A DNA stretch of 24,226 nucleotides from positions 1 to 24,226 of the forward strand of contig CAYOFP010000025.1 of assembly GCA_964403505.1 (NCBI GenBank). The letters run 5' to 3'. The DNA comes from CAKSEI01 sp964403505. Its GTDB lineage: Bacteria; Bacillota; Clostridia; Oscillospirales; CAG-272. Position numbers and translations under genes: made by a program. The notes under the pieces were generated by a model. It worked only from the letters and a program-made list of their open reading frames with translations, ran no database searches and had not been told where the DNA came from. Below are positions 15,896 through 23,369 of the stretch, piece by piece; position 1 is the stretch's first letter; every line of letters begins with the position of its first letter.

Positions 15896-18238
15896 TCAAC
15901 CCTTAAGGAATGAGAACAGACCTTTTTTCTCGGGTTTTTCCTCAGCTTTCGGCTCTGCGGCCTTGGGAGCTTCGGGTTTTACCTCTGCTTTGGGTGCCTC
16001 GGCGGGTCTGTCGGACTGCTGAGGTCTCGGCGGGCGGTTGCCCTGCGGACGGTTTCCGTCACGGCGGGGTCTGTCGCCGTCACGGCGAGCCCTGTCACCG
16101 TCTCTGCGGGGTCTGTCTCCGCTCGGGCGGTCGCCTCTGGGTGCACGCTCCTTTGCTACATAGTCTGCATGTGCAAAGTCGGGACCCTTAGCACCGACGC
16201 CGATGTACTTGACCGTGAATTCGTCGCCGATCTTCACGACGTCCTCGACCTTTTCGACTCTGTGGTCAGCGAGCTTGGATATATGGCAGAGCACTTCCTT
16301 ACCGGGAGCGATCTCAACGAAAGCACCGAAGGACTCGATCCTCGTTACCTTACCCGTGTACTTACATCCTACCTCAGGCTCGAATACGATGCCGTCGATG
16401 ATCTCCTTTGCCTTGTATGCATTATCACGGTTGACGGCGAGAATGAATACACTGCCGTCCTCCTCGATGTCTATCTTTGCGCCCGTGTCGGCAACGATCT
16501 TCTGAATGACCTTGCCGCCCGTGCCGATAACGTCACGGATCTTTTCGGGATCGATCTTCATGGTGATCATCTTCGGCGCATATGCAGATACCTCAGCACG
16601 AGGCTCGGGAATAGCAGCGAGGATGATATCGTCGATGATGTAATCTCTGCCCTTGTGGGTTACCTCGAGCGCTTCCTTGATGATCTCGGGGGTAAGACCG
16701 TCTATTTTAAGGTCCATCTGAATGGACGTAATACCCTTGTGCGTACCTGCGACCTTAAAGTCCATATCACCGTAGAAATCCTCGAGACCCTGGATGTCGA
16801 TCATCGTACAGAACGAACCGTCATCGTTTGTGATGAGGCCGCAGGAAATACCTGCGACAGGCGCTTTGATCGGAACACCTGCGTCCATGAGAGCGAGGGT
16901 CGAGCCGCAGACGGATGCCTGCGAGGTAGAACCGTTCGAGGAAAGCACCTCGGAAACAAGGCGCAGTGCATACGGGAATTCCTCTACCGAGGGAAGCACG
17001 GGGAGAAGCGAGCGCTCGGCGAGTGCGCCGTGGCCGATCTCACGTCTGCCGGGGCTTCTGATCGCCTTGGCCTCGCCCGTGGAATAACCGGGCATATTAT
17101 ACTGATGCATATATCTCTTTCTGTCTTCCTCGTCGATACCGTCGAGGAGCTGAGCGTCGCTGATCGGGCCGAGCGTTGCAACGGTAAGCACCTGAGTCTG
17201 TCCTCTTGTGAAAAGACCCGTGCCGTGCGTTCTCGGCAGTACGCCGACCTCTGCTGAGAGAGGACGTATCTCGTCCATTCTTCTGCCGTCGACTCTCTTT
17301 CTATCATTGATGAGCCATCTTCTGACGATCTTTTTCTGGATCTTATAGATGAGCTCGTCCATCTGTGTCTCTATCTCGGGGTATTCCTCTGAGAATTTCT
17401 CGACGATAGCGTCGCAGATCGGGACCATTCTCTCGTCACGGACATTCTTGTCGTCTGTGTCGAGCGCCGCCATAACGTCCTGCTCGCAGAAATCAAATAC
17501 CCGATCGAACATATCGTGATCGAGATCGCCCGAGGGGTAGTCAAACTTCGGCTTTCCTACCTCTGCAACGATGGAATCGATGAATGTGCAGATATTCTTT
17601 ATCTCTTCGTGCGCCTTCATAATGGCCTCAAACATCGTGTCGTCGTCGACCTCGTTTGCGCCTGCCTCGATCATTACGACCTTCTCATGCGAGCCTGCGA
17701 CCGTAAGCTGAAGATCGCTCTTCTCACGCTGCTCGGCTGTCGGGTTCATGACGATCTCGCCATCGACAAGACCCATGAATACGCCGCCGATCGGGCCGTT
17801 CCACGGGATATCCGATATCGAAAGGGCAATGGACGCACCGATCATAGCGGTGATCTCAGGCGAGCAGTCGGGATCAACGCTCATTACCGTAAGAGTGAGC
17901 GCAATATCATTGCGCAGATCCTTCGGGAAAAGGGGTCTTACGGGTCTGTCGATCACACGGCTGGTGAGCACTGCTTTTTCCGAGGGTTTGCCCTCACGGC
18001 GCAGATAACCGCCGGGTATCTTACCGACAGAATACATTTTTTCTTCAAAGTCTACCGAAAGGGGCAGAAAATCAATACCGTCGCGCGGCTTTGCGCTTGC
18101 GGTAGCGGTAGCCATAACTACCGTTTCGCCGTAGCGGACGAGGACTGCGCCGTTTGCGAGTCCTGCGAGCTTGCCGTTCTCAACCACGAGGGGTCTTCCT
18201 GCGAGCTCATACGAAAATGTCTTGTAATTTTCAAACAT
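15896..18238 (-). CDS. pnp: Polynucleotide phosphorylase (PNPase) with a repetitive C-terminal tail
   Basis: 3'-to-5' phosphorolytic exoribonuclease, homotrimeric, main RNA-decay enzyme. Of 780 residues, two RNase PH domains ('YGETVVMATATASAKPRDGIDFLPL' region near the N-terminus, then 'RTHGTGLFTRGQTQVL' and 'VPIKAPVAGISCGL') flank the helical linker. A KH domain ('VIGTGGKVIQKI') and an S1 domain ('YTGKVTRIESFGAFVEIAPG') follow. An ~82-residue tail then carries RRDGDRA/RRDGDRP/RRDGNRP repeats, an Ala/Lys/Glu/Pro stretch and a hydrophobic end (GLFSFLKG); B. subtilis PNPase (~705) lacks this. The ATG at 18238 has GGAGGAAAG upstream; the in-frame TTG at 18253 lies inside that site. It follows rpsO across a 339-nt structured spacer. 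Confidence 0.96.
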   Translation of the reverse strand: MFENYKTFSYELAGRPLVVENGKLAGLANGAVLVRYGETVVMATATASAKPRDGIDFLPLSVDFEEKMYSVGKIPGGYLRREGKPSEKAVLTSRVIDRPVRPLFPKDLRNDIALTLTVMSVDPDCSPEITAMIGASIALSISDIPWNGPIGGVFMGLVDGEIVMNPTAEQREKSDLQLTVAGSHEKVVMIEAGANEVDDDTMFEAIMKAHEEIKNICTFIDSIVAEVGKPKFDYPSGDLDHDMFDRVFDFCEQDVMAALDTDDKNVRDERMVPICDAIVEKFSEEYPEIETQMDELIYKIQKKIVRRWLINDRKRVDGRRMDEIRPLSAEVGVLPRTHGTGLFTRGQTQVLTVATLGPISDAQLLDGIDEEDRKRYMHQYNMPGYSTGEAKAIRSPGRREIGHGALAERSLLPVLPSVEEFPYALRLVSEVLSSNGSTSQASVCGSTLALMDAGVPIKAPVAGISCGLITNDDGSFCTMIDIQGLEDFYGDMDFKVAGTHKGITSIQMDLKIDGLTPEIIKEALEVTHKGRDYIIDDIILAAIPEPRAEVSAYAPKMITMKIDPEKIRDVIGTGGKVIQKIVADTGAKIDIEEDGSVFILAVNRDNAYKAKEIIDGIVFEPEVGCKYTGKVTRIESFGAFVEIAPGKEVLCHISKLADHRVEKVEDVVKIGDEFTVKYIGVGAKGPDFAHADYVAKERAPRGDRPSGDRPRRDGDRARRDGDRPRRDGNRPQGNRPPRPQQSDRPAEAPKAEVKPEAPKAAEPKAEEKPEKKGLFSFLKG

Positions 18239-18271
18239 TTTTCTTTCCTCCAAATTTTATGTCTCCGCCCT

Positions 18272-18330
18272 CTTTAGCACTTAAATACGATTCGCAATGT
18301 CTGTTTGCGAAGCATATTTAACTGCTAAAG
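18272..18330 (-). promoter_or_regulatory. Long duplex hairpin in the pnp leader
   Basis: Arms CTTTAGCA/TGCTAAAG (8 bp), TTAAATA/TATTTAA (7 bp) and TTCGCAA/TTGCGAA (7 bp) stack in register, broken by a 1-nt and a 3-nt symmetric mismatch, with a 7-nt loop. It ends about 20 nt before the pnp ribosome site. The E. coli pnp leader holds a comparable duplex that RNase III cleaves, followed by PNPase-dependent decay (autoregulation). Whether the same happens here is inferred from position and shape. Confidence 0.7.
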
Positions 18331-18405
18331 TACAGACGGTTGAATACCTAAGCACAAAAAATCCCTCGAACATTTGCCCTTTCGGGTCGCAGAGTTTTCA
18401 GGAGA

Positions 18406-18489
18406 TGATTTTCAAGTAGAAAACTAAGCAAAAAGCGCAGGAATACTTTTGTATTCCGAGCATTTTTAACGACGTCTTCTTGAAAATCA
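18406..18489 (-). terminator. Nested hairpin in the rpsO-pnp spacer
   Basis: Outer arms TGATTTTCAAG (18406-18416) / CTTGAAAATCA (18479-18489) enclose a hairpin with stem GGAATAC/GTATTCC (18440-18446 / 18451-18457, TTTT loop), extended by GC/GC and AAAAA/TTTTT (18430-18434 / 18463-18467). On the transcribed strand the inner stem ends in CGCTTTTT, so it can act as an intrinsic terminator or attenuator between rpsO and pnp. Confidence 0.6.
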
Positions 18490-18532
18490 CTCTTAAAAAC
18501 CGTGTTCGTATGGGTTTGTTGTGCTTATACGC

Positions 18533-18570
18533 AAGTATGGGACGCATGCTGCCATACGTCCCTCATACTT
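18533..18570 (-). terminator. Stem-loop just after rpsO
   Basis: AAGTAT-GGGACG (18533-18544) pairs with CGTCCC-TC-ATACTT (18557-18570), a 12-bp stem with a 2-nt bulge and 12-nt loop, 8 nt beyond the rpsO stop. No U-run follows on the minus strand, so 3'-end protection or nuclease processing is more likely than full termination. Confidence 0.5.
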
Positions 18571-18577
18571 CGTTATT

Positions 18578-18850
18578 TTACTTACGGATGCCGAGCTTCT
18601 CGATTATCGCACGGTAACGCTCGATATCGACCTTCTGCAAATAGCCGAGAAGGTTTCTTCTGTGGCCGACCATTTTGAGCATGCCGCGGCGGCTGTGGTG
18701 GTCGTTCTTGTTTGCCTTAAGATGCTCGGTAAGTGTGTTGATCCTGCTCGTGAGAACAGCGATCTGAACCTCAGGCGAACCTGTATCGCCCGGATGTGTT
18801 GCGTAGGCTTCGATGATAGCCTGCTTTTCTTCTTTTGTCATTTTTTTCAC
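18578..18850 (-). CDS. rpsO: 30S ribosomal protein S15
   Basis: Primary 16S rRNA-binding protein of the small-subunit platform, 90 residues (usual length 88-90). Recognisable from 'MTKEEKQAIIEAYATHPGDTGSPEVQIAVLT', 'RINTLTEHLKANKNDHHSRRGMLKMVGHRRNLLGYL' and the C-terminal 'RYRAIIEKLGIRK' (read here as motif blocks). GAGGTG lies 7 nt before the ATG. The rpsO-pnp gene order is conserved across bacteria. Transcribed from its own promoter with an ~86-nt leader that can fold. Confidence 0.97.
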   Translation of the reverse strand: MKKMTKEEKQAIIEAYATHPGDTGSPEVQIAVLTSRINTLTEHLKANKNDHHSRRGMLKMVGHRRNLLGYLQKVDIERYRAIIEKLGIRK

Positions 18851-18942
18851 CTCATATTATTTTTTCGCAAAACTCAGCATACGGAGGGTGAAGCGCGCCT
18901 ATGAGCGCCGTATATCCGCAAACCGAGTCAGCGTACTTTGAT

Positions 18943-18971
18943 ATTGTATCACAACTGATCGGAAAAGTAAA
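18943..18971 (-). promoter_or_regulatory. Promoter of rpsO-pnp
   Basis: TTTACT (18971-18966), 17-nt spacer, TACAAT (18948-18943) with a TGA just before it forming an extended -10 (TGATACAAT). The start is expected near 18936. The -35 box overlaps the end of the upstream gene's terminator stem. Confidence 0.65.
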
Positions 18972-18990
18972 TAGCAACTTTACTATTTAC
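18961..18990 (-). terminator. Terminator of the cysE-cysS-SBP operon
   Basis: 8-bp stem GTAAATAG/CTATTTAC (18990-18983 / 18974-18967), 8-nt loop, followed by TTTT on the minus strand, 3 nt after the lipoprotein stop. AT-rich and therefore probably leaky. Confidence 0.55.
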
Positions 18991-18992
18991 AA

Positions 18993-20315
18993 TTAATTAA
19001 CATTTGCAAAAGCGAGCAGATCGTCCGCATACCTGTCGTATAACAGCTTCAGATTTCCGCCATTTTCGAGGATATATTCATATGCCCACGCCGTGGAGTT
19101 CGCCACGGCATCGTAATAGCCAAAGAGGTATGCGTAGTCGGTCCTCGCCGAGTCGAGCACCCGGCCGAGATTCAGCGCAGACTGATTATCCCTCAGATAA
19201 AACGAAGCGAGCTCCGAAAGATAGAGGCTCTTCGTCCCGTCCGCCGAACGTGCGGCGAGATCTGCGTATATTCCGCCTGCGTTTTCGCCGGCACCTGCGG
19301 GAATGCACAGCACCTGCGCCGAGAGGTCGGTATACGAGCGGTATTCCTCCATGCCCTCACGCTTGGGAAGGGGCAGGACGCCGAAGGAATCGGGCATATC
19401 GGAAAGCGAGCGCATCGCCGAGACCGGTGCGAGGTAAAACAGGCTCTCGCCCGAATAAAACACGCTGAGTGCGTCCCCGCCCTGATTCATATAAGTATTT
19501 TTCACGCTCTTTGTGAGCTGTGACGTATAGTCGCTTCCTTCGCCGATATAGCCGCAGCTTCTTTCAGTGCCGTTATACTCGGTATACGTCATGCCGCAGG
19601 AGGTAAAGATACACCGTGTGAGCGCCTCGTCCGAGATGGTGCAGATGTCGCCGGGTTCGCACACCGATATGACATAGTCCCAGGTGAGCTTGTCCCCGTC
19701 CGCTGTTCCATCGAGGTCAAGAGAGCGTTCCGCTGCGATGCGCTTATTATAATACAGGCAGTATACCGGGTCCGTCCAGGGGCTTGCCGCCGAGCGCAGG
19801 GTATAGGTCTTGCCCTTCTGATAAAACTCGGGATCATCGGTGAAATACGACGCTCCTGCATCTATTTCAGGAAAATCCGAGATCGGCAGGAGCAGTCCCG
19901 ACTCGACAAAACGCCCGTACCATTCAAGGGAGATCGATATGATATCGGCATAGTATGAGCCGCCTGCCGCTGTGAGCTCGTTATAGATCTGTTCATCCGT
20001 GCGCTTTGATACGGCCAACTTACAGTTATAGTCCTGCTCGACATTACCGTTTCTCTCGGCGATCGCACCGTCGCTTGGGTACTCCCCGTCGCTTGCAAGA
20101 AATGACGTGTCTGCGGCGGCGATAATGACCGTCGCGCCCGACATATCACCGATCGGCGCAAAGACCTCCTGCGCCTGTGGGTCGGTACTCTCTGTCGCCT
20201 CGCTTACAGGCTCGCTCCCGCCCGGGGTGACCGTCATATTGATACTTCCGTTCCAACGCACACAGCCCGTAAGCAAAAGGCACAGAATGAGTGCGGAAAA
20301 CAACAGTCTTTTCAT
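18993..20315 (-). CDS. Solute-binding lipoprotein without a cognate transporter
   Basis: 440-residue exported lipoprotein: signal peptide ending in LTGC (Cys18), a Ser/Thr/Glu linker to about 55, then an ABC solute-binding-like body of the bacterial family-1 style ('GATVIIAAADTSFL', 'YADIISISLEWYGRFVESGLLLPISDFPEI', 'YCLYYNKRIAAE', 'FGVLPLPKREGMEEYRSYTD'). Such proteins usually bind sugars, but no permease or ATPase gene is adjacent. The ATG overlaps the cysS stop (ATGA), so it is translationally coupled to cysteinyl-tRNA synthetase and under the same cysteine T-box. Ligand unknown. A link to sulfur or amino-acid uptake is only suggested by location. The partner transporter may be encoded elsewhere. 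Confidence 0.75.
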   Translation of the reverse strand: MKRLLFSALILCLLLTGCVRWNGSINMTVTPGGSEPVSEATESTDPQAQEVFAPIGDMSGATVIIAAADTSFLASDGEYPSDGAIAERNGNVEQDYNCKLAVSKRTDEQIYNELTAAGGSYYADIISISLEWYGRFVESGLLLPISDFPEIDAGASYFTDDPEFYQKGKTYTLRSAASPWTDPVYCLYYNKRIAAERSLDLDGTADGDKLTWDYVISVCEPGDICTISDEALTRCIFTSCGMTYTEYNGTERSCGYIGEGSDYTSQLTKSVKNTYMNQGGDALSVFYSGESLFYLAPVSAMRSLSDMPDSFGVLPLPKREGMEEYRSYTDLSAQVLCIPAGAGENAGGIYADLAARSADGTKSLYLSELASFYLRDNQSALNLGRVLDSARTDYAYLFGYYDAVANSTAWAYEYILENGGNLKLLYDRYADDLLAFANVN

Positions 20316-21718
20316 GAACGTGTATATTTTGTGCCCTCGGGCGTATCGATCAGGGTAATGCCCTGCTCGAGCAGTTCGTTTCTTATCCTGTCCGCCGTGG
20401 CATAGTCCTTATTTTTCTTTGCCTGCGCACGCTCAGCGATGGCGGCGAGGATGTCTGCATCGTCCGCTGTATCCGACGCTCCGCCTGACTTTTGCGCACG
20501 GTCAACAAGCGAAAGTCCGAGCACACGGTCGTAATCCTCGATCAGTGCCAGCTTTGTCGCATTGTTCGTCTTTTTCTTGAATACCGCTGAGAGCGCCGTG
20601 AGCGCAAGCGAGGTATTGAGGTCGTTATCGAGCGCCGCACAAAATTCCGCTCTGCCCTCCTCGAGCACGGCGCTGTCTACCGCTCCGCCGTCGCCGAGAA
20701 GCGCCGCCGTACGGGAGACGAGCTTGTCATACGCCGCACGTGCGTTATCGAGATTTTCCCAGGAGAACAAAAGATTCTTTCGGTAGTGGCTTTGCAGGCA
20801 GAAAAGGCGGTAGACGAGGGGGTCGTATCCCTTTTCCTTCAAAAGCGATACAGTCAAAAACTCGCCCGTGCTTTTCGACATTTTGCCCGTCGCAGTATTC
20901 AGGTGATGGACATGGAACCAGTTATTACACCACTCGTGTCCGAGGTACGCCTCGCTCTGTGCTATTTCGTTCGTGTGATGAGGAAACGCATTGTCGATGC
21001 CGCCGCAGTGGATATCGATATATTCGCCGAGGTGCTTCATGGAAATGCAGGAGCACTCGATATGCCAGCCGGGATATCCCACGCCCCACGGGCTGTCCCA
21101 TTTCAGCTCCTGAGAATCGAATTTACTCTTTGTAAACCACAGAACAAAATCGGCTTTATTTCTCTTGTTTGTGTCGGCGTCGACTCCCTCGCGCACGCCG
21201 ACGGCGAGATCCTCCTCCTCGAAATCGTTGAAAACATAGTATTTATCAAGCTTCGAGGTATCGAAATATATATTTCCGCCCGCCTCGTACGCATATCCCT
21301 TTTCGATGAGGGCGGATATGACCCGGATAAACTCGTCGATATACCCCGTCGCAGGAGCGACGACGTCGGGGGTCTTGATATTCAGGTCAGCGGCGTCGGC
21401 AAAAAATGCGTCGGTATAGAATTTCGCTATCTCCATCACCGTCTTATGCTCACGCTTTGCGCCCTTGAGCATTTTGTCCTCGCCCTCGTCCGCATCGCTC
21501 GTCAGATGTCCGACATCGGTGATGTTCATGACACGCTTTACGTCATTTCCCAGATAACGCAGATATTTTTCCAGCACGTCCTCCATGATATACGAGCGCA
21601 GGTTTCCGATGTGCGCAAAATGATATACCGTCGGGCCGCAGGTGTACATGCCTACCTTGCCTGCCTCACGTGGGATAAATTCTTCCTTTTTTCTTGTCAG
21701 ACTGTTATATAAAATCAT
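20312..21718 (-). CDS. cysS: Cysteinyl-tRNA synthetase
   Basis: Class I aminoacyl-tRNA synthetase charging tRNA-Cys, 468 residues (usual ~465). 'YTCGPTVYHFAHIGNLR' gives the HIGH motif (HIGN 36-39) and the first zinc ligand C27; 'GWHIECS' (C222) and 'PHHTNEIAQSEA' (H247, E251) give the other three. KMSKS is at 279-283. The C-terminal DALR/anticodon region is complete. It starts 2 nt after cysE and overlaps the lipoprotein gene by ATGA. Coupling of cysE to cysS under one T-box is a known Clostridia/Bacilli arrangement. Confidence 0.97.
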   Translation of the reverse strand: MILYNSLTRKKEEFIPREAGKVGMYTCGPTVYHFAHIGNLRSYIMEDVLEKYLRYLGNDVKRVMNITDVGHLTSDADEGEDKMLKGAKREHKTVMEIAKFYTDAFFADAADLNIKTPDVVAPATGYIDEFIRVISALIEKGYAYEAGGNIYFDTSKLDKYYVFNDFEEEDLAVGVREGVDADTNKRNKADFVLWFTKSKFDSQELKWDSPWGVGYPGWHIECSCISMKHLGEYIDIHCGGIDNAFPHHTNEIAQSEAYLGHEWCNNWFHVHHLNTATGKMSKSTGEFLTVSLLKEKGYDPLVYRLFCLQSHYRKNLLFSWENLDNARAAYDKLVSRTAALLGDGGAVDSAVLEEGRAEFCAALDNDLNTSLALTALSAVFKKKTNNATKLALIEDYDRVLGLSLVDRAQKSGGASDTADDADILAAIAERAQAKKNKDYATADRIRNELLEQGITLIDTPEGTKYTRS

Positions 21719-21720
21719 TT

Positions 21721-22431
21721 TTATTTCTCCGATATCTGTTTTTTGAGCTCTTTTATTTCTTCACGCAGGCGGCAGATCTCCGCCTCGACCGGGTCGGGCA
21801 CGTTGCACTGATCGAGATCGTCAACCTTCTGCCCTGCCACACGCACTACCCTTGCCGGGATGCCGACGGCAGTAGAATCCTCAGGTATTTCCTCGAGCAC
21901 AACAGCGCCTGCCGCTATTTTCGTATTGTCGCCTACTTTGAACGGGCCGAGCACCTTCGCTCCGGCGCCCACCATGACGTTATTGCCGAGGGTGGGATGA
22001 CGCTTGCCCGTGTGCTTTCCCGTTCCGCCTAAGGTCACGCCCTGATATATTGTGCAGTTGTCGCCGATCTCGGTCGTCTCTCCGATCACCACTCCGCTTC
22101 CGTGGTCGATGAAAAGACCCTTTCCGATCGTAGCTCCCGGATGTATCTCGATGCCGGTAAAGAACTTCGCACCCTGGGATATCAGCCTCGCCGACAGGTA
22201 ATGGTCGCTCTCGTGCAGGCGGTGCGCCACACGGTATGCCATCATGGCGTGAAGCCCCGAATAGGAGAGCAGTACCTCAGCACTCGATTTCGCCGCAGGG
22301 TCACGCTCTTTGATCACCTCGATATCGTCCTTGATCTCCCCGATATAGCCGGTAACACCCTGATACGCAGAGGTCTTTCTGAACGCCCTGCGTGCGGCTC
22401 TTGCCCTTTTCTCAAATTCTTTTCTTGTCAT
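21721..22431 (-). CDS. cysE: Serine O-acetyltransferase
   Basis: Makes O-acetylserine from serine and acetyl-CoA, the first step of cysteine synthesis. The 236 residues have a helical N-terminal half and a left-handed beta-helix: 'IHPGATIGKGLFIDHGSGVVIGET' (H110 is the catalytic His of the DH pair), 'GVTLGGTGKHTGKRHP', 'VGAGAKVLGP', 'PEDSTAVGIPARVVR'. GTGAGG precedes the ATG. First gene of the T-box-controlled operon. No cysK is in the window. The C-terminal Glu/Lys-rich helix is longer than in E. coli-type enzymes. Confidence 0.95.
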   Translation of the reverse strand: MTRKEFEKRARAARRAFRKTSAYQGVTGYIGEIKDDIEVIKERDPAAKSSAEVLLSYSGLHAMMAYRVAHRLHESDHYLSARLISQGAKFFTGIEIHPGATIGKGLFIDHGSGVVIGETTEIGDNCTIYQGVTLGGTGKHTGKRHPTLGNNVMVGAGAKVLGPFKVGDNTKIAAGAVVLEEIPEDSTAVGIPARVVRVAGQKVDDLDQCNVPDPVEAEICRLREEIKELKKQISEK

Positions 22432-22448
22432 ATTTACCTCACATTTAC

Positions 22449-22675
22449 AAAAAGCGCCTTTAAGTCACAGCTTAAAGGCGCACTTGCACGGTTCCACTTT
22501 AATTTCATCTTATCTTATCCTTAACGCGGACGAAACGCACGGCAATACTTCTGTTTCCTGCCGCAAGCTCCCGAATGCACATCCCGTCTGCGTCCGCACG
22601 CCCCCTCCCAGCGTATCAAGGGCGCTCTCTTTCCGGCGTTTGTGACGGATTCTTTTCGTTCTCTGCTTTTTATAC
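22449..22675 (-). promoter_or_regulatory. T-box leader with cysteine specificity
   Basis: tRNA-sensing attenuator ahead of cysE. The T-box core AAGTGGAACCGTG is at 22499-22487. It is followed by an intrinsic terminator: stem GCGCCTTTAAG/CTTAAAGGCGC (22481-22471 / 22464-22454), 6-nt loop, then TTTTT. Upstream, ATCCGTC pairs with GACGGGAT at the base of stem I, AGAGAG lies at about 22631-22626, and TGC (22579-22577) in the GATGTGCATTC loop is the likely specifier, a Cys codon. The UGGA bulge would pair with UCCA, matching the U73 discriminator of tRNA-Cys. Uncharged tRNA-Cys should permit read-through. Confidence 0.85.
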
Positions 22676-22681
22676 TGTTAC

Positions 22682-22710
22682 ATTATATTACATTCTCCTG
22701 AATTTGTCAA
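22682..22710 (-). promoter_or_regulatory. Consensus sigma-A promoter of the cysE operon
   Basis: TTGACA (22710-22705), exactly 17 nt, TATAAT (22687-22682): a perfect match at both boxes. The start is expected near 22675, right at the beginning of the T-box leader. The -35 box begins 2 nt after the tspO stop codon, so no tspO terminator fits between them. Confidence 0.88.
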
Positions 22711-22712
22711 TA

Positions 22713-23183
22713 TCATAGATTCACGATATACACGCCGAGGTTTAAATATGCGGCAAATGTCACCCATACGATATACGGCACCATCAGCCATCCCGCCTTT
22801 TTTGACGCACGGAAAAAGAATACCGTGGCGGCAATAATGAGCGCCCACATGATAACAAGCCAGACAAAGGCGAACAGATATAGGGAAAAATTAAAGAATA
22901 TGATCGGCCAGAAGAAATTGAATGCGAGCTGGATGTAGTAAAGCGCAAGCCCCCGGTTTACGATGCGGTCATTTGCACACGAGGTCAGCACAAAGTATGA
23001 GGCAAGCCCCATGAGGATATACAGTACCGTCCACACAACGGGAAACACCCCTGCGGCAGGATACAGCGGAGGTTTCGCCACAGAATCAAACGCCCGTATG
23101 GCGTCCCGGCAGATAAAGCCCGAGACTACACCGACGGAAAGCGGAATCAGCACCGACAGAACGAGAGTTTTCAGATTTTTCAT
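22713..23183 (-). CDS. tspO: TspO/MBR family membrane protein
   Basis: Five-helix membrane protein of 156 residues, homologue of the mitochondrial translocator protein; bacterial members bind tetrapyrroles and respond to stress. 'KPPLYPAAGVFPVVWTVLYILMG' spans the conserved loop and second helix; 'YYIQLAFNFFWPIIFF' and 'YIVWVTFAAYLN' are the other signatures, cut here to blocks. The ATG at 23183 (GGTGA site, 5-nt spacing) gives the family's usual length; an in-frame start at 23240 would add 19 polar residues. Oriented into the T-box operon; transcription may continue into it. Confidence 0.9.
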   Translation of the reverse strand: MKNLKTLVLSVLIPLSVGVVSGFICRDAIRAFDSVAKPPLYPAAGVFPVVWTVLYILMGLASYFVLTSCANDRIVNRGLALYYIQLAFNFFWPIIFFNFSLYLFAFVWLVIMWALIIAATVFFFRASKKAGWLMVPYIVWVTFAAYLNLGVYIVNL

Positions 23184-23282
23184 ATTATCACCGATGATAT
23201 TATATGCCGGCGCCCGACGCTGTATGATATCAAAAAACAATATTTCCGTGCAAAAACCGCACGATTATCTTTCAAAAATATA

Positions 23283-23311
23283 TTGTGCTATTCAAAATTT
23301 TGTGATAGAAT
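23283..23311 (+). promoter_or_regulatory. Probable promoter of the HAD-like gene
   Basis: TTGTGC (23283-23288), 17-nt spacer, TAGAAT (23306-23311). The -10 is good, the -35 weak. The start is expected near 23318, leaving a leader of about 90 nt with a hairpin at 23370-23392. Confidence 0.5.
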
Positions 23312-23369
23312 ATTATGCGGATAAGTAAAGCCGACAATTTCGGATACAATTTTTTACATATGGAAAGGA

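Noticed and set aside
16169..17257. 362-codon open frame on the plus strand opposite pnp
   Set aside because: It lies fully antisense to the clear PNPase coding region, has no ribosome site and resembles no family; an open frame made by codon bias.
18239..18253. Upstream TTG start for pnp
   Set aside because: The TTG is part of the GGAGG ribosome site itself; the ATG at 18238 has correct spacing.
20786..21712. 308-codon open frame on the plus strand opposite cysS
   Set aside because: Antisense to a complete cysteinyl-tRNA synthetase with all motifs; no ribosome site or recognisable domain.
23199..23233. Promoter for tspO made of TTGATA and TATAAT
   Set aside because: The spacer would be 23 nt and the start only about 9 nt before the ATG; not convincing, so tspO is left without an assigned promoter.
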